Source: Pilatotrama ljubarskyi
Taxonomy: Eukaryota; Basidiomycota; Agaricomycetes; Polyporales; Polyporaceae
Reading direction: 5' to 3'
Assembly (NCBI GenBank): GCA_022385805.1
Contig: MU277750.1
Coordinates: forward strand, 13,749 to 59,553
Length of the DNA stretch: 45,805 nt
In this document: positions 11,623-24,245 of the stretch, piece by piece
Numbering within the stretch: position 1 is the first letter of the stretch
How the letters are laid out: each line of letters opens with the position of its first letter
The notes under the pieces: generated by a model
Told to the model about the DNA's origin: nothing
Seen by the model: only the letters and a program-made list of their open reading frames with translations
Databases searched by the model: none
Program-made: the position numbers and the translations under genes

Positions 11623-13816
11623 ACAGTCCAAGGCGCAAACTCGCTCGACCGGAGCGATAATGACTGTCGCCACGGACCAGGCGAATCCAAGATCCCACTT
11701 CTGTAAAGGTCGCGCGTCCTCAATTCACTCCTTCCGGGCCCTGCCAGGACGGCGCGAGCAGTGCGATCAGGTGTTTCGAATGTTCGATGTAACGTCCGCG
11801 CATGCGCCGGCACGGTGCAGTACATGGCAGCCCGGAGCTGTCAGGTACGGCGCATACCTGCAGGGTGTATCTCAACGCACGCACTGTAGATCACGTATGG
11901 GCGTCCGCGTCCGCGTCCGAAAAGTGACGAAGGGCCGGGAGTAAACATCAGCAAGCGCATTTGCAGGGATGCAGGATGCAGACGGCGAGACGCCACTAAC
12001 CATCTTGAGCTCCGCGCAACCGGCGACGGGGCGAAGCCTCATGGCGTGCTCAGGACGCCGGGTCGGCGTGCCCTGGGTGGCTGAGCGGCCGAATGAGTTT
12101 CGAGATCTGGTAAGCCGATGCAATGTCCGCGCCAGGGCATGCATCAGAGGCGATTGGGCTGCTGTCATATGCTGCGCGCGGTTTGTTCGTGCCATTCAAT
12201 ACATGAGCAGATGAGAACAAGAACAGATGGGGAGGATAAAACGACACCGTTGTCCTGCCGCAGCCAAGGCCATCAGTCAGAATACCTGTTCAGAGGCGTA
12301 CCAGCAGAGATCGAGGCAGCGTCACGTACGCACCTTTCTTCCCACTTGGTGCATCGCGATTGACAGTCGCACACGGAGTTTGCGCGCACTTAGACACTGT
12401 CCGGGGTTGCCGGAGAGCATAGCCCGACCTGGAACAACATGTTCTCAGAGAGCAACAGACCATGACTCTGCGGCCATTAGTAGACAACTGCTGTCGACCG
12501 TCTGTGGCGCAGGCAACAGGGCGTTTGGCTATCTAGGGTCCCGGGGACCCCTGCATCGGTGTTTGCGAACTGCGGGCATTTCGAAACCACTGTCGAGAAT
12601 ACAACGTAGTGTCGCATTGCGCGCATGTTCGAACGATCAATCCAGGATACCGGTGAGAGAAGAGAAAAAGAGACGGAATCCGCAGATAACGGCAGGCGCC
12701 GCTACCAGCTCTTGCAATTATGGAGCTCCAGAACACAGGGATAGGATGAAATGGCCCGAGTGCGAAGGCGTGAAGATCGTGGCCAGATGCTCAACGATGG
12801 CTTAGCTTCGCGTTCTCGTCGAGTAATTCTGTATCCTGGCATCGTGGACGATCGAGACAAGCCTGACAAGGGAAGAGTCGAGCTCTGGCACGGACGTCGG
12901 AGTTTTTGCGCAATGTCACATTTCCATACTCCGCCCCGCCAAAGGACAAACTCCGACAAGATGTGGTACGGGCGTCTCTTTCATCTTCACCAGGAACGAC
13001 CACCATACATCGTCCGAACTCATCCCAGATCCCGCATCCTCGATGCCATGTTCGAGCCGGGCCGTGCTGGCGCTCAGGCATCCGCCGTCTATCTCGCTGG
13101 GCATAGCTCCCGAGGGGCCACATCATCTCATGTTCTCCGCAGCCATTCCAGCAGTAGACGGGCCAGCCCGTCTGCAATGTACAGGCCTGGACGAACATGA
13201 GGTCTGCGGAGAGTAGCGCAAGTTCGCATCCTCCTCAGGTGACAACCTTGGCTCATATACATGATCAGAATGCCCAGTGCGAGCCCCGGCCCCAGCGTGG
13301 TCTGAGAGTATCCTGGACCTCGGGCCCTTTCGCAGACAATGGGGCACAAACTAACTCGATGGCCAGGATCACTCCCCGGGCCGTCGGGTACTGGCCCATC
13401 GCGTCCCATGTGCATCGGCTGTCTCTCCGACTCTCCCTCAAAGAAGAGGGGAGGCATGAGCGCTACGTACCGCACGTACCGGATACGGATGGTGTCCTCG
13501 GCCCTCGACCCTGACGGGTGCTGAACGCTGTGGCTCGTCCCCGGCTGTCTGATCTTCCCTTGTGTCCGTTCTGTGCCCCCCTTCCCCCCCTGTCGGTCTC
13601 CGTGCTCTCATTCCATCGTCACTAGTCTGAGAGAGAGCCGGCACCGAAGTCACCTTAGGACGCGCCCCCTTGGCATCAAGTTCTGCAATCATAGGTCAAT
13701 GAAAACTCAATCGGCGTTGGGAGGTGTTCCATCATACGGGTGCGCGCGCCAGCAGCAACATGATAAATCCAGGGCAAGGGGGCTAGGGGGCTCGGGAGAA
13801 TTTTGCGCAGGGCGCA

Positions 13817-13840
13817 ACGGCCTTCGTAGACGAAGGCCGT
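13817..13840. repeat. perfect 11-bp inverted repeat with a 2-nt spacer
   Basis: ACGGCCTTCGT and its exact reverse complement are separated by AG. It sits in a long non-coding span about 2 kb upstream of the first KRE6-like gene. It may be a protein-binding palindrome or a hairpin; no function can be assigned. Confidence 0.5.
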
Positions 13841-15775
13841 GTTCCCCTTGAAGCGACCGTGCTTGCTCCCGTTGGGATACACGGAAATACAAGGGCGCAG
13901 TGTGCCGGCTGGATGAGGGGCGCGCTACATTGGGCGAGTCGTCACTCGCAGTTCACTCGCTCGCCCGTTACAATGATACCGCTTTTTCGCACGATCCAGT
14001 TGGTGTGTATCATTTCATGGTCCTCCTATGTAGCAGGTCGCTTTCGCTCACTTCCCTTAGGATCCGCATTGGTCTCCCGTGTCCCTGGCAGCTATCGGTC
14101 TTCGTTCATGTCCCGAGCTGCTGCCGAGCTGCCGTACTATACATCTTCCAGTACGTTTGCCCTGGAGGGCACAGCCGCCGTACCTGGTTTTATGAGAATT
14201 CATAAATCGCGCAGTGCTTGCGATAGCATGTGGTAAGGCGCCTTCCGTGTATGAACGATTGATAGATGTGATCCATGATTCACGTCTTGCTATAGGGCTC
14301 GATGACAAAGAATGCTGGTATACCGGACAGATCTGGTCGAATAGAGCTCCGTACCGGAAGACCCAGTCTGGATGGCAGCAGTACTAGCGGGTGTAAAGTA
14401 GACGTGCTCTGACAGCACGTGATCGAGTTGCTGCGGAAGCGACGTCCTCGGTCTTGGGTGGTGGGCGAGGGGGCGGCGCAGCAGTGTGAACGACAGCAAG
14501 TGCAATGGTATTCAGTGAGTGTTCCAGTCAAGAGTCGGCGTCGTATTGTCCCGCCCTCTCACTCGGGATTAGCAGTCGACCTGTAGGGCAAAGCACGACC
14601 TGCGCTGGCGACTGCCTTCTTGCCACTCCTGCCCTGCTTCCACCATTCGACGAAGACCCTGTTGCTTGCGTACTAATTCCGCCGGTAGCTCACATTGCTC
14701 CCGCGCATATGCTCAGTAACTCGTAGGCGAGCGCCCCTGGCCACTTTGTCGTAGCGAGCATGTGTTCGACGCAGTCGGATGCTTGTAGAGTCCAGCTTCC
14801 GGCTTCGTTATCGATGCCTTGACGTGATATCGTGCTCGAAGAACGAGATTATCACATCTCCCCGGGATGGCCGCAGCGCGGGTGCATTGCGCACTTTACG
14901 CGTCGACATTGACCACCGCTGTTGGGCCGCCAGACATAGGAATGGTGCGCTCGGAGTGGATAAGGCTGGGCCGAGCACGCTGACACTGTGTGTCCAGCCC
15001 ACCCGCGGGCCCCAGCGCCACCCCGCCCCCGGTTCCTAGATTGGCGGTACTTCTTCCCGCTCCCCGCGCTGTCCGCGTGACAGCGTGTCACATCTCGTAC
15101 CTCTGCTCTCCGCCAATCTCCGCTTTCGCACACGGTCAAGGCCCGGCCAGGAGGGGCGAAGCGATTACAGGCCCCGCTCCTCCCGCTCTTACCCCTCGAG
15201 CCACCGCACGGCGCATGCTACCCTCCGCGCGGCGAGTCTGGAAGAAGCCCTGGTCTGCAAAGTCAACCGTATCGTCATCTTCGTCCCACGCTGTGATAGC
15301 GCGAGCTCATACATGCTTTAGGTTGGCACTGGACGATTGCCTTCTGCTTCTCCGGGGCCCGTGGACCACGCATCGATGCGCAAGCAGGCGCGCCTGGGAA
15401 TGCCCCTGCCGATGGAGAAATTCTCGGATCATATCCTGTCCTCCGACGTCCTGGTACCTTGCATTCAGATGTACCGTGTCAGAATGCCCGAGCAAGAGGA
15501 CACCCATGCACCTGGGACCGGCGAGAAGGTGCCATTCCTTCCAGTAGGCGACACGGCGGGAGTGGCCGTTTATCTTGTCAGAAGCAGACGCTCCACAGCA
15601 AGGGCCGCGACGCGTATGCGTGGGCGTTGCTGCAGGCCATCCGCCCGTGGACAGGAGCCAGAGATGGAATTGCGAAGTACAGCTTCTGTGCGGCCGAGAG
15701 GGGGCTTGCGACTTGATCGCCAGTCGTCTATGCCCGCCCCGGTGCCTGTTGTATCTGCTCTCGCGAGAGGCTCTC

Positions 15776-15783
15776 TTTTATAG
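15776..15783 (+). promoter_or_regulatory. TATA-like element close to the KRE6-like A start
   Basis: TTTTATAG ends only 19 bases before the ATG at 15803. If it works as a TATA box with transcription starting 25-35 bases downstream, the first ATG would be missed and translation would begin at the next in-frame ATG, 15893 (Met31). It may equally be a chance match. Confidence 0.3.
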
Positions 15784-15802
15784 ACCCCTTCGCGCAGATT
15801 CG

Positions 15803-17874
15803 ATGGCTCGAGGCGTCCCTTCACCTAAGTCCGTGACCGCGTCCAGATCCTCGCTCCTCTCTAGATCCGTGTCCGAGGCTACCTTTCTCGCCATGTCCGG
15901 CCTGTCCCCCCCCTCCACGGCCAGCTCTGCTGCGTCCTCCTCCGAGCAGCTTCCAGAGCCGCAGACCACGACGATGGGATCCAAACGCGAGCGTCCCCTG
16001 CAGCCGCCGATGCCCCTGTACACGGTCGGGCAGCCGCGCCATGGGATGGACAGCGCAGAGGACGTCCGCCGGGATCCTTTCCGCACTCCCGATATCTCCG
16101 TGCCGCCGACGCCACGAAGCGGCGTGAGCAACCCATTCTCGCCTCCCGCGAGCGTGGTCAACTTCAGCTCCGAGCACACCATGCACCACAGCAACGCCAG
16201 CGTCGCGTCGACATCATACTTCCCCGAATCGCTTTCCTCCCCTCCGGCGTCGCGCCCGCACACGGGCAGTCGGGTCTCCGTGCAGTCGTCGTTGCGCAAC
16301 TCGACGGTTGACCTCCGTGAGATCCCGCGCGGCGCGCGCAGTCGCAAGAACTCGAACGCGCATATTCGGAGCTCGTTCATGTCCCCGCCTGCCCTTCCGA
16401 GGCGCGTCACTCTGATGGAGGGCGAGACCGCCAGCTCGAGCGCCCTGCAAGCCGCGGTGCGTACGGCCAAACGCCATCGGTCAAGCATGCTCGTCGGAGA
16501 GGTCGCCAAGCCCTGGTTGACGGACAAGGACGTGTATGAGCGGCTCTCATACTGGGTCACCTTCGTCATAGCCCTGCTGGGTGTCGCGGGTGCGGTCATC
16601 CGCGTTTACTTCAGCTGGGTGCAGGTCCCGAACGTTGGAAACCTATGCCTCGTCATGGAAGACAACTTTGAGACCTTCGATACGAAGTACACATGGTTCC
16701 AGGAGGTCGACATGAGCGGCTTTGGGTGAGTAGTTTTCTGTAATCCCGTATATGCAGTAGCTCATTTCGCTTGTAGCAATGGCGAGTTCGAGATGACGAC
16801 TAACTCGCCCAACAACTCTTTCGTCCAGGATGGCAAACTCTACCTCTTGCCCACGCTCACCTCCGACGTCATCGGAGCGAAGAACGTCCTCGACGGATAT
16901 ACGTACAACATCACCGGCTGTACGGCGGTCAACGTTACGACTGGGTGTGGCGCCGTGTCCAACCTCACCGCCGGCACTGTCATTCCTCCTGTCATGAGCG
17001 CCCGCATCTCGACGAAGAACAGTCACCATATCCAGTACGGCAAGGTCGAAGTCAGCGCAAAGCTCCCCGTCGGCGACTGGATATGGCCGTCCATCTGGAT
17101 GCTCCCAGTCAGCGAGACCTACGGCGCTTGGCCTGCGTCAGGAGAGATCGACATCATGCAAGCGCGCGGGAACTTGCCCGACTACCCGGCACAGTGAGTA
17201 CACCCACTCTATCGACAGTCTATCGAGCAGCTGCGTTCTGCTCCATCCCCCGATTGCGTTGACGATTGTGTACTGATTGGATGTGTCTATTAAGGGGTGT
17301 TGACTACGTCCGCGGTTCCCTCCAGTGGGGCCCGTTCACGTGGCTCAACGGCGTGAGCAAGACCTTCGGCTGGTGGACGAACCGGCGCAAGACTTTCGCG
17401 GACGGCTTCCACACGTACGCAATGGAGTGGAGCCCCGAGTTCATCCGGCTCTACGTCGACTCGCGCCTCACGTACATGCTGGTGCTGAAGTTCGACGAGC
17501 CGTTCTTCACGCGTGGCGACTTCCCGCCCGTCGTGCAGAACGGTTCGCAGTTCATCGAGACGCCGAACCCCTGGGAAACCGGCACGAAGAACGTGGCGCC
17601 CTTCGACCAGCCCTTCTATCTCATCATGAACGTCGCCGTCGGCGGCACGAGCGGGTGGTTCCCGGACGGTGCCGGCGACAAGCCGTGGCTCGACCACTCT
17701 CTGAGTAAGCCGGCGTGTCCTTTTTCAGGAGACGGACTTTGGACTGATGTGCCTTGTGCAGCGGCGATGCGCGACTTCGCCAAGCGTCAGGATACGTGGT
17801 ACGCGTCCTGGCCTAAGAATACCGAGGACCGCGCCATGGTCGTCGATTCCGTCAAGATGTGGCAGCGATGTTAA
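15803..17874 (+). CDS. KRE6: KRE6/SKN1-type GH16 beta-glucan synthesis protein, copy A
   Basis: Exons 15803-16725, 16777-17193, 17295-17704 and 17762-17874 give 620 aa. The layout is that of the family: a Ser/Pro-rich cytosolic tail (about 1-247), a single signal-anchor helix (about 250-272), then a lumenal GH16 domain opening with LCLVMEDNFETFDTKY. KRE6 and SKN1 proteins work in the secretory pathway and are needed for beta-1,6-glucan in fungal walls. Key oddity: the GH16 motif reads GEIDIMQARGN (about 430-440). Gln436 (codon CAA at 17158-17160) replaces the Glu that acts as general acid/base, while the nucleophile Glu431 and the assisting Asp433 remain. Copy B has the full motif. Copy A is otherwise well preserved and open throughout, so it may be a non-hydrolytic or scaffold form. 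The start could be Met31 instead. Confidence 0.92.
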
Positions 17875-20800
17875 TCGTCAAGCGTTCCTCCGGTCTGTGC
17901 TTCTATACACCCGTCACGACTCTTATCACGGTGCCTTTCCCTATCTTCCCTATAGACTGTCTCTTTCCGCTGTCGAATATGTCGGGAATCGTATGCGGCG
18001 ATACATGACCTTCCGTATCAGGTATCAGACATGGGACTTTGAGGTGTCGTTATCTCAGCTTGCCTGTGCGCACGTCAGGCTAAGCCCATGATGCCGTCCG
18101 TATTTACTCATAGGAACCAAGTTCTTCTCATTCTATTCCTCCGTAACCATCCCTGTCGTCTAAATACTACACTGTTCCCTCTACTCCAACGTCGGGCTTT
18201 GCCAGTCACTCCCTTTCCAGGCCCAGCTTCAGACGTACACCGCATACCTGTTGGTCCTGTCACCGTTACCGTCCGCTCCTCCTGCATCAATCCTTCCATT
18301 CTTGATGACCAGTTTCGAAACTACTATTACGGCTTTATTGCGACCACCTTACAGGCCTCGCGTTCACTGGGATGGATGGTTGCTGGGTCGTCGGTATGTG
18401 TACCATTAATCTAGATAGGACCGGCAGTGTCATAGACTGTATCATACCTGTTCTCGCATGTAGTCGTCTGCTTCTTCGAACGCAGTTCCGAGTCGTCGAG
18501 GTCAGCGCACGATAATGAATCACGTCCCGTAAAGATCGCTGAACAGCCTCGGAGTAGGCGACGCCCGGGATAGAAGCTCCTTCACCAAGTGATGCACTAT
18601 GCGCCACCACCGCCGTTGCATTCGTTCACTACCGCCCTCTGGTTACGTAGCATCGGGACACGTCCGAGGGACATCGGCAACGAGGACGACACAACATCAC
18701 GCTGTATGTCGTCGCAAGCGTCGATAGCGTTGGTGAAATTGGTGCCACGAATTATATTCATGATGTGGTGGGTCTGCATAGAATCAGCTTGAGCGCCGCT
18801 GGACCCCTTCGTCTTCCTGCGAGTCAGGAAACTGTGTGGAATGCGGCGCAAACGGTGAGGACATCGGGACACACCTGCCATTCATACATGGTCTACGAGG
18901 GTGTGAGACCGCACTCGTCCGGGTGACTTGTTGTTCGCCTCCGGCTGTGAACGTTGAGGCCTTGACTCGGAGGTGAAACACGGTGGATGGACAATATGGC
19001 GGTATGGTGCACGACGTTGACGGGGCGCAGCGGACAGCTTTACGGAACCGTCCTCGGCCTCGCGCCCCATTCGGAAATGGGCATCCACTCTGGGAGCGGG
19101 ACTATGGCGTCCTTGCACTTTCGAGTTGCAGCGAGCGGGCCGCCCAACGGTCAAATCTGCACGATGCGGGTGCGAATACTTCCAGGGTAACGTATCAAAC
19201 CTAACTGTCCGACGAGTGAAGAGCATCCACAGAACAGGACGAAACACCCGCCAGCGGAGATAAGGAGTGCCATAGCGAGCTCCGCGGCTGCACACATGGA
19301 AGGTGATACAAGTTATCATTGCCCGATTGGCGATCACGCCGGGTCCAGCGGCCAAGGGCTGCGTACCAGCTGTCTGGGAACGGCGATATCGAGGGGCGGT
19401 ACCTGATGGGGCCAGGTCGTGTGGCATGGGTGGCTGAGCGCGAAGTATCAATTACCGGTAGGAGGTTCGGAATTTGCTAAACCACGCACGCACATGTTGT
19501 CAACAAACCCTGTTCGCGCTAAACGCGCAATGCGATCCCTGAGAAAGATCTGCAGGGTCAACATCGTGATCACTGCCGGCGCCCATTCAACGCCGCTCGC
19601 TCCGCTGTGAAACTATGTGCTGGGCTCTGGAGATGCTTGTCTGTCGGCATCTTCGGCGAGTCAGGGGGGCGCTGGGTGCTGCTTCCCCGGATGAGGGCTT
19701 CGCCCGATGAGAAGCGGATTTGAGCGGGTTGCAAATAACAATCCATATGTCCTGGATGTGAGTCCATAGTACGTCAGGGAGCCCATGGAAGCCGCACCGG
19801 GTGATCAACGGCGCGTAGGCCTGATATCTGAGCGCTGGAACTCGATGAGTCGAAGACATACACGAGGGGCAATGGCCCATGCTCTGGCCTGGAATAGGCA
19901 GGGGAAATGGGGTGAATTGTTCTCCTGGTTCTGGTCCGGAGCCAGTCTAGGAATCCAGACAATAGAACACAAAGCGCCGCATTCATCGCGTCTCTTATCG
20001 ATAAGTAGATTTACTTATCCAGATTCCGGACCTGAACCAGGCTGGTAACCAGGTTGTCGACAGGAGTCCAGTTCAGTTCAAATTCCTGGCCTGTTCAGGA
20101 GGGAAGCACGGGCTAATGCCCCTCGTGATATCTCCTCGATATAGCGGCCTCGCCTTCCCATTGCCATGACAAACGGCACACGTAGCATGCGCTATTGCAC
20201 CGGGGGCCAGGTGAACGCTCGCCATTCACTTGAGACTGCCACCGCCGACTGCTCCCCGACGCTCGACTATATCTGAAGCATTTGCATTTCTTGCCGATGC
20301 GCTGCGTAAAACATACAAGTCAAGTGGCAATCGTCAACACTCACCTCAGCGCCCTGAGGAGTGCCGTATCTTTTAGCTGAATTGTTCTGCCAGCGCAGTG
20401 CGGGTAACTTCAACGGCAATGGAGGGGCCGCTACTTCATGCACGAACGCGCGAAGATCATGACAGACATGGTGGCTCCCAGGTCCGCCTCCAGCAGGACT
20501 TTCCGGTAGAGACATGTTCTTAGCCCGAGGTATACATGCTCAGGCTCGCACAACCGTGACATGCTTCGGACTCGAGTTGAGATCACCGTAAGCCAGTAGG
20601 TCCGTTCTGGGAGACCTGCCCATTTTGGCGAATAAAACTGATCTGTTCTCCCCCGGCCCGGCGTACCGCATCGGTCCGATGTTTACCATACAGTATGTGT
20701 GTTGAGCGTCTATGGCGACCACTCTGCCCAAGCGGTCTCTACTTCGAACTGTGACCTTGATCTACGGTGGTCGACTCCATACTCTCTTTTGCTCGTTTTC

Positions 20801-22405
20801 TCAAGTACTACAGCGCGCCTGCACTAGAGCGACTTGCGCACGGCTCTTGGTAGATGCAACCCTGACCGCGAGACGTGGGATCCCGTTGCACGATCCAATA
20901 TTGTCCAGATATCGTCATTGCGCAGCGGGTGTCCTTGGAAGAGGCAAAGAAAGCTGGCTGTCACAAAGTGATTCGTTGCTGCGCCACGCCTATGCAGAGC
21001 GATCCGCGCGAGACTGGGTATATCCCGTCTGCTCGGAAACTCCGTGAACTCATGTTCGCGTGCCTCCTCAACGCTAACACACGCTCGCCGCATCAGGAGA
21101 TGAAACTGGAATAGCCCCATATGCGCTTGAACTTCAGGATGACGCATACGGAAGGCTTCTCAACACATGCACGACGATGACGAGGGGGGACCTCTTGTCG
21201 ACAGGTCCCTGACTTGGCCCATCTTCACTCGCCTAGGTGATTGCATGTCCCTGCTCAGCATAAACGCCCTGTAGAAGCTCACCGGCACCGTTTCAATTTA
21301 TTCGGCCGCAAAGACCTCGGACTCGTCCCTACTCTCGTGGTCAATGTGCCTTGCAACCCCGACAGCTGTACTTCTTTTGTGCTCCCAGCCTTGTCTTTTT
21401 GACTACTTTGGTTCTGCAGGAACGCCCTGAAAGCTCCCAACATCGCCATCGTAGACCTACACTGGGATGGACTCATCTGGAATCCAAATGTTGCTTGACA
21501 ACAGTCTCATATCCGCCTGTGCAAGATCGATGCGCATTCCCGGGCTCCTATGTTTGGCTTTCTGCTGATCTCCTATCGGCGTGGTGAAGGGATTGTCTGA
21601 TGCCTTCCTGGTCGCTCTTTGGCCTAGAGGCTCGTGCCCCAATGGTACATACTACTTCGCTCGACATCCAAGCTGGTTGCTCTAAGTGACGATAGCCAGC
21701 TTGAACGATCTGGGGTTCTTATTGTGCTATACATGTCTCAGCAGGTATTTCCTGGCTTTGCGTTCCGGCGCTCATCCTACTATCTCTGCCTCGCTGACAA
21801 GGCTGTGGTGCGCCTCATCCGAAAAAGCCGGCGCCGCGGACTTCCAGATACGCAAAACGTCTCTTGGTGCGTGTTCGCTGTACGTTCCTGTAAGGCGCTT
21901 ATATCACAGACGCTATCAAGCCGCTCAACTGGCACAGGGTTCTCCGGCGGTCGACCTACGGTACACCGTGAATACGCGTACAGGATCAGCCACAAAGCGC
22001 CACACCTGGCGTCCAGGGCTATGGGGATGCGATCCAGACGTGGCTATCTTGCTACCAGAGCGGCCTCATGCTGGACACGAGTATAGTGAGTTCGCATATG
22101 ATCTTGGCCGATCGCCCCTTCATAGTGACAAAATGACATGCGAACTTGACGCGCTCACGCGCCTATTTGGCAGCGCGTTCGAGATCGTTGAGCCCCGTCA
22201 CTTCGTTGTCCCGCGGCGGTTGGTAGACGTCCCCGACTGACAGTATCGTGGGTTCTAACCATCCAAAGATGATATCGCCGCACCTTCATAGGGTTGCCCC
22301 CGATAACTGGGCGGTCCGCTCACACTGCACTGCCCGCGCAGGGTTATTACTCCAGCCATTCTCGTGAGGACCTCAGCTGCTCTTCCTCCGCCTTCCTACC
22401 AGGCC
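17875..22405. other. 4.5-kb spacer between the tandem KRE6-like genes
   Basis: The 3' end of copy A and the upstream region of copy B lie here. I see only short open frames without domains; the longest (21686-22240, 184 codons) has no start context, partner exons or recognisable motif. No transposon proteins, tRNAs or tandem arrays were found. Confidence 0.55.
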
Positions 22406-24245
22406 ATGCCTCCTTCAGAGTCATCGCAGCCATTCGGATCCACAGCTACCTCTGAGCACGGCTCGTCATTCGATGGCCGCGAGGCTAGCGGCCCCAGATT
22501 CTCCGTCAGCGAGCACCATGAGGGCTCTGACGGCGCCAGCGAGGTTGTCCGCGACCCCTTCGTCACCCCCGAGCACTCCGTTCCGCCCACCCCTGCTCCC
22601 GCGAGCATCATCAGCTTTAGCGGGAGCGCGTTCTTCTCGGAGCATCCTGTGTATCGCCGGCACGACAGCCGCATTTCCGTGCAGTCCGCAGTGCGCCGGA
22701 CGCCTACCGACGTCCAAGAGTTGTCGCGGAGCGGCGATGGCCACGCCGATGCGTCGTCGACGCGTTCTCCCGGCCGGAACTCCTTCATGCCTCCCCGTCC
22801 TCTCCGTCATAACACCCTCCATGACTCCAGGGAAGCACCTCGGATGTCCGTCCCTCCCCGCCCGAAGAGGGCAATGCGTTCGTCGATGCTCACTGGTGCA
22901 ATCGAGAAGCCGTGGCTGTCAGACAAGGACAGGATGGAAACCCTCTCGTACTGGATAGTCTACTTCGTCTCCTTCCTCGGCGTCGTCGGGGCAGGCATCC
23001 GTTGCTACTTCGGGTGGACCCAGACCCTCCTTTTGGGGAACATCTGCCTCGTCATGGAAGATAACTTTGACACGTTCGACACGGAGAACATCTGGCAGCA
23101 CGAGGTCAGCATGAGCGGTTTTGGGTGCGTCTTCTCATCTGTGCGCGTTCCGCCGCGTCGGGCAAAGCTGATTGACACGTCTGTTGGCGCCGCGCAGCAA
23201 CGGCGAATTTGAGATGACCACCGACTCGGCGAACAACTCCTTCGTGCGAGACGGACATCTGTATATCGTCCCCACGCTCACGTCCGACGTCATCGGGTAC
23301 AACAACATCTTCAACGGGTACACGTACAACCTGACCGGATGCACGGACACGAACCTCACCGCCTGCGGCGCCGTCTCCAACGAGACCCTCGGGACAGTCA
23401 TCCCGCCCGTCATGAGTGCGCGGATTCACACCCGCGAGCCATACTCTATCAAGTACGGCAAGGTCGAGATCTCCGCGAAGCTTCCCCGTGGGGACTGGAT
23501 CTGGCCTGCGTTGTGGATGCTCCCCGTGAACGATGCGTACGGGCCGTGGCCGAGGTCAGGCGAGATCGACATTATGGAAGCGCGCGGGAACAGCCCCGAC
23601 TACCGAGCACAGTGAGTAAGCCCTCGCTTGCAGTATGCTCCACGTCCTAACCTCTTTTTGTTCGAAGGGGTATCGATTACGTTCGCGGGTCGCTGAACTG
23701 GGGCCCCTTCTCGTGGCTCAACGGCGTTAGCAAGACGTTCGGCTCGTGGACGAACCGCAGGAAGACGTTCGCGGACGACTTCCACACCTACGCGCTCGAA
23801 TGGAGCCCGAAGTTCATCCGGATCTACGTGGATTCGCGCCTCACGTACATGCTGGTGCTCAAGTTCGACGAGCCGTTCTTCCAGCGCGGCGGCTTCCCTT
23901 CCGTCGTCGCGAATGGAACGGACTACATCCAGCTGAAGGACCCGTGGGCGAATGGAACGCGGAACGTCGCCCCGTTCGACCAACCCTTCAATCTTATCAT
24001 GAACGTAGCCGTGGGCGGCACCAACGGATGGTTCCCAGATGGCGTCGGTGACAAGCCGTGGCTCGATGGCTCCTTGAGTGAGTAATGTATTCAGCATGTC
24101 ACAAGCCGTCGCTTACGCGACGACCTCTCTAGCGGCGATGCGTGATTTCGCTAAGCTGCAGGACCAGTGGTACTCCACCTGGCCTCAGAATATTGAGGAT
24201 AGGGCTCTGATCGTCGACTCCGTGAAAATGTGGAAACTCTGTTAG
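22406..24245 (+). CDS. KRE6: KRE6/SKN1-type GH16 beta-glucan synthesis protein, copy B
   Basis: Exons 22406-23124, 23198-23611, 23668-24077 and 24133-24245 (551 aa). All three introns lie at the same positions and phases as in copy A, and exons 3 and 4 have identical lengths, so this is a tandem duplicate. The cytosolic tail is about 70 residues shorter than in copy A; the membrane anchor lies near 181-203 and is followed by the GH16 domain. The catalytic motif is complete: GEIDIMEARGN, with Glu362, Asp364 and Glu367. Expected place and role: a type II membrane protein of the ER/Golgi or plasma membrane acting in beta-1,6-glucan assembly. The first in-frame ATG is 22406. The frame is open further upstream without an ATG, so an unseen 5' exon is possible. 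Confidence 0.92.

Larger units (their letters stand above)
11506..15802. other. 4.3-kb gene-poor spacer between GT2 and GH16 genes
   Basis: This span holds the divergent upstream regions of GT2 copy 2 (minus) and the first KRE6-like gene (plus). The open frames reach about 190 residues but are arginine/serine/proline-rich, overlap others in all frames and show no domain. A short GC-rich repeat (cgtccg repeated) lies near 11905 and an 11-bp inverted repeat at 13817-13840. The last 800 bases before 15803 are C- and CT-rich, as is common in fungal promoters and leaders. Confidence 0.55.

Noticed and set aside
15778..16599. 273-codon open frame on the minus strand
   Set aside because: It lies fully antisense to the Ser/Pro-rich tail of KRE6-like copy A; codon bias of the real gene creates it. 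No domain is seen.
12074..19440. Shared 14-mer TGGGTGGCTGAGCG at 12074-12087 and 19427-19440
   Set aside because: The flanks do not match, so chance is the simplest explanation.
21686..22240. 184-codon open frame upstream of KRE6-like copy B
   Set aside because: No recognisable motif and no supporting exons; too weak to call a gene.
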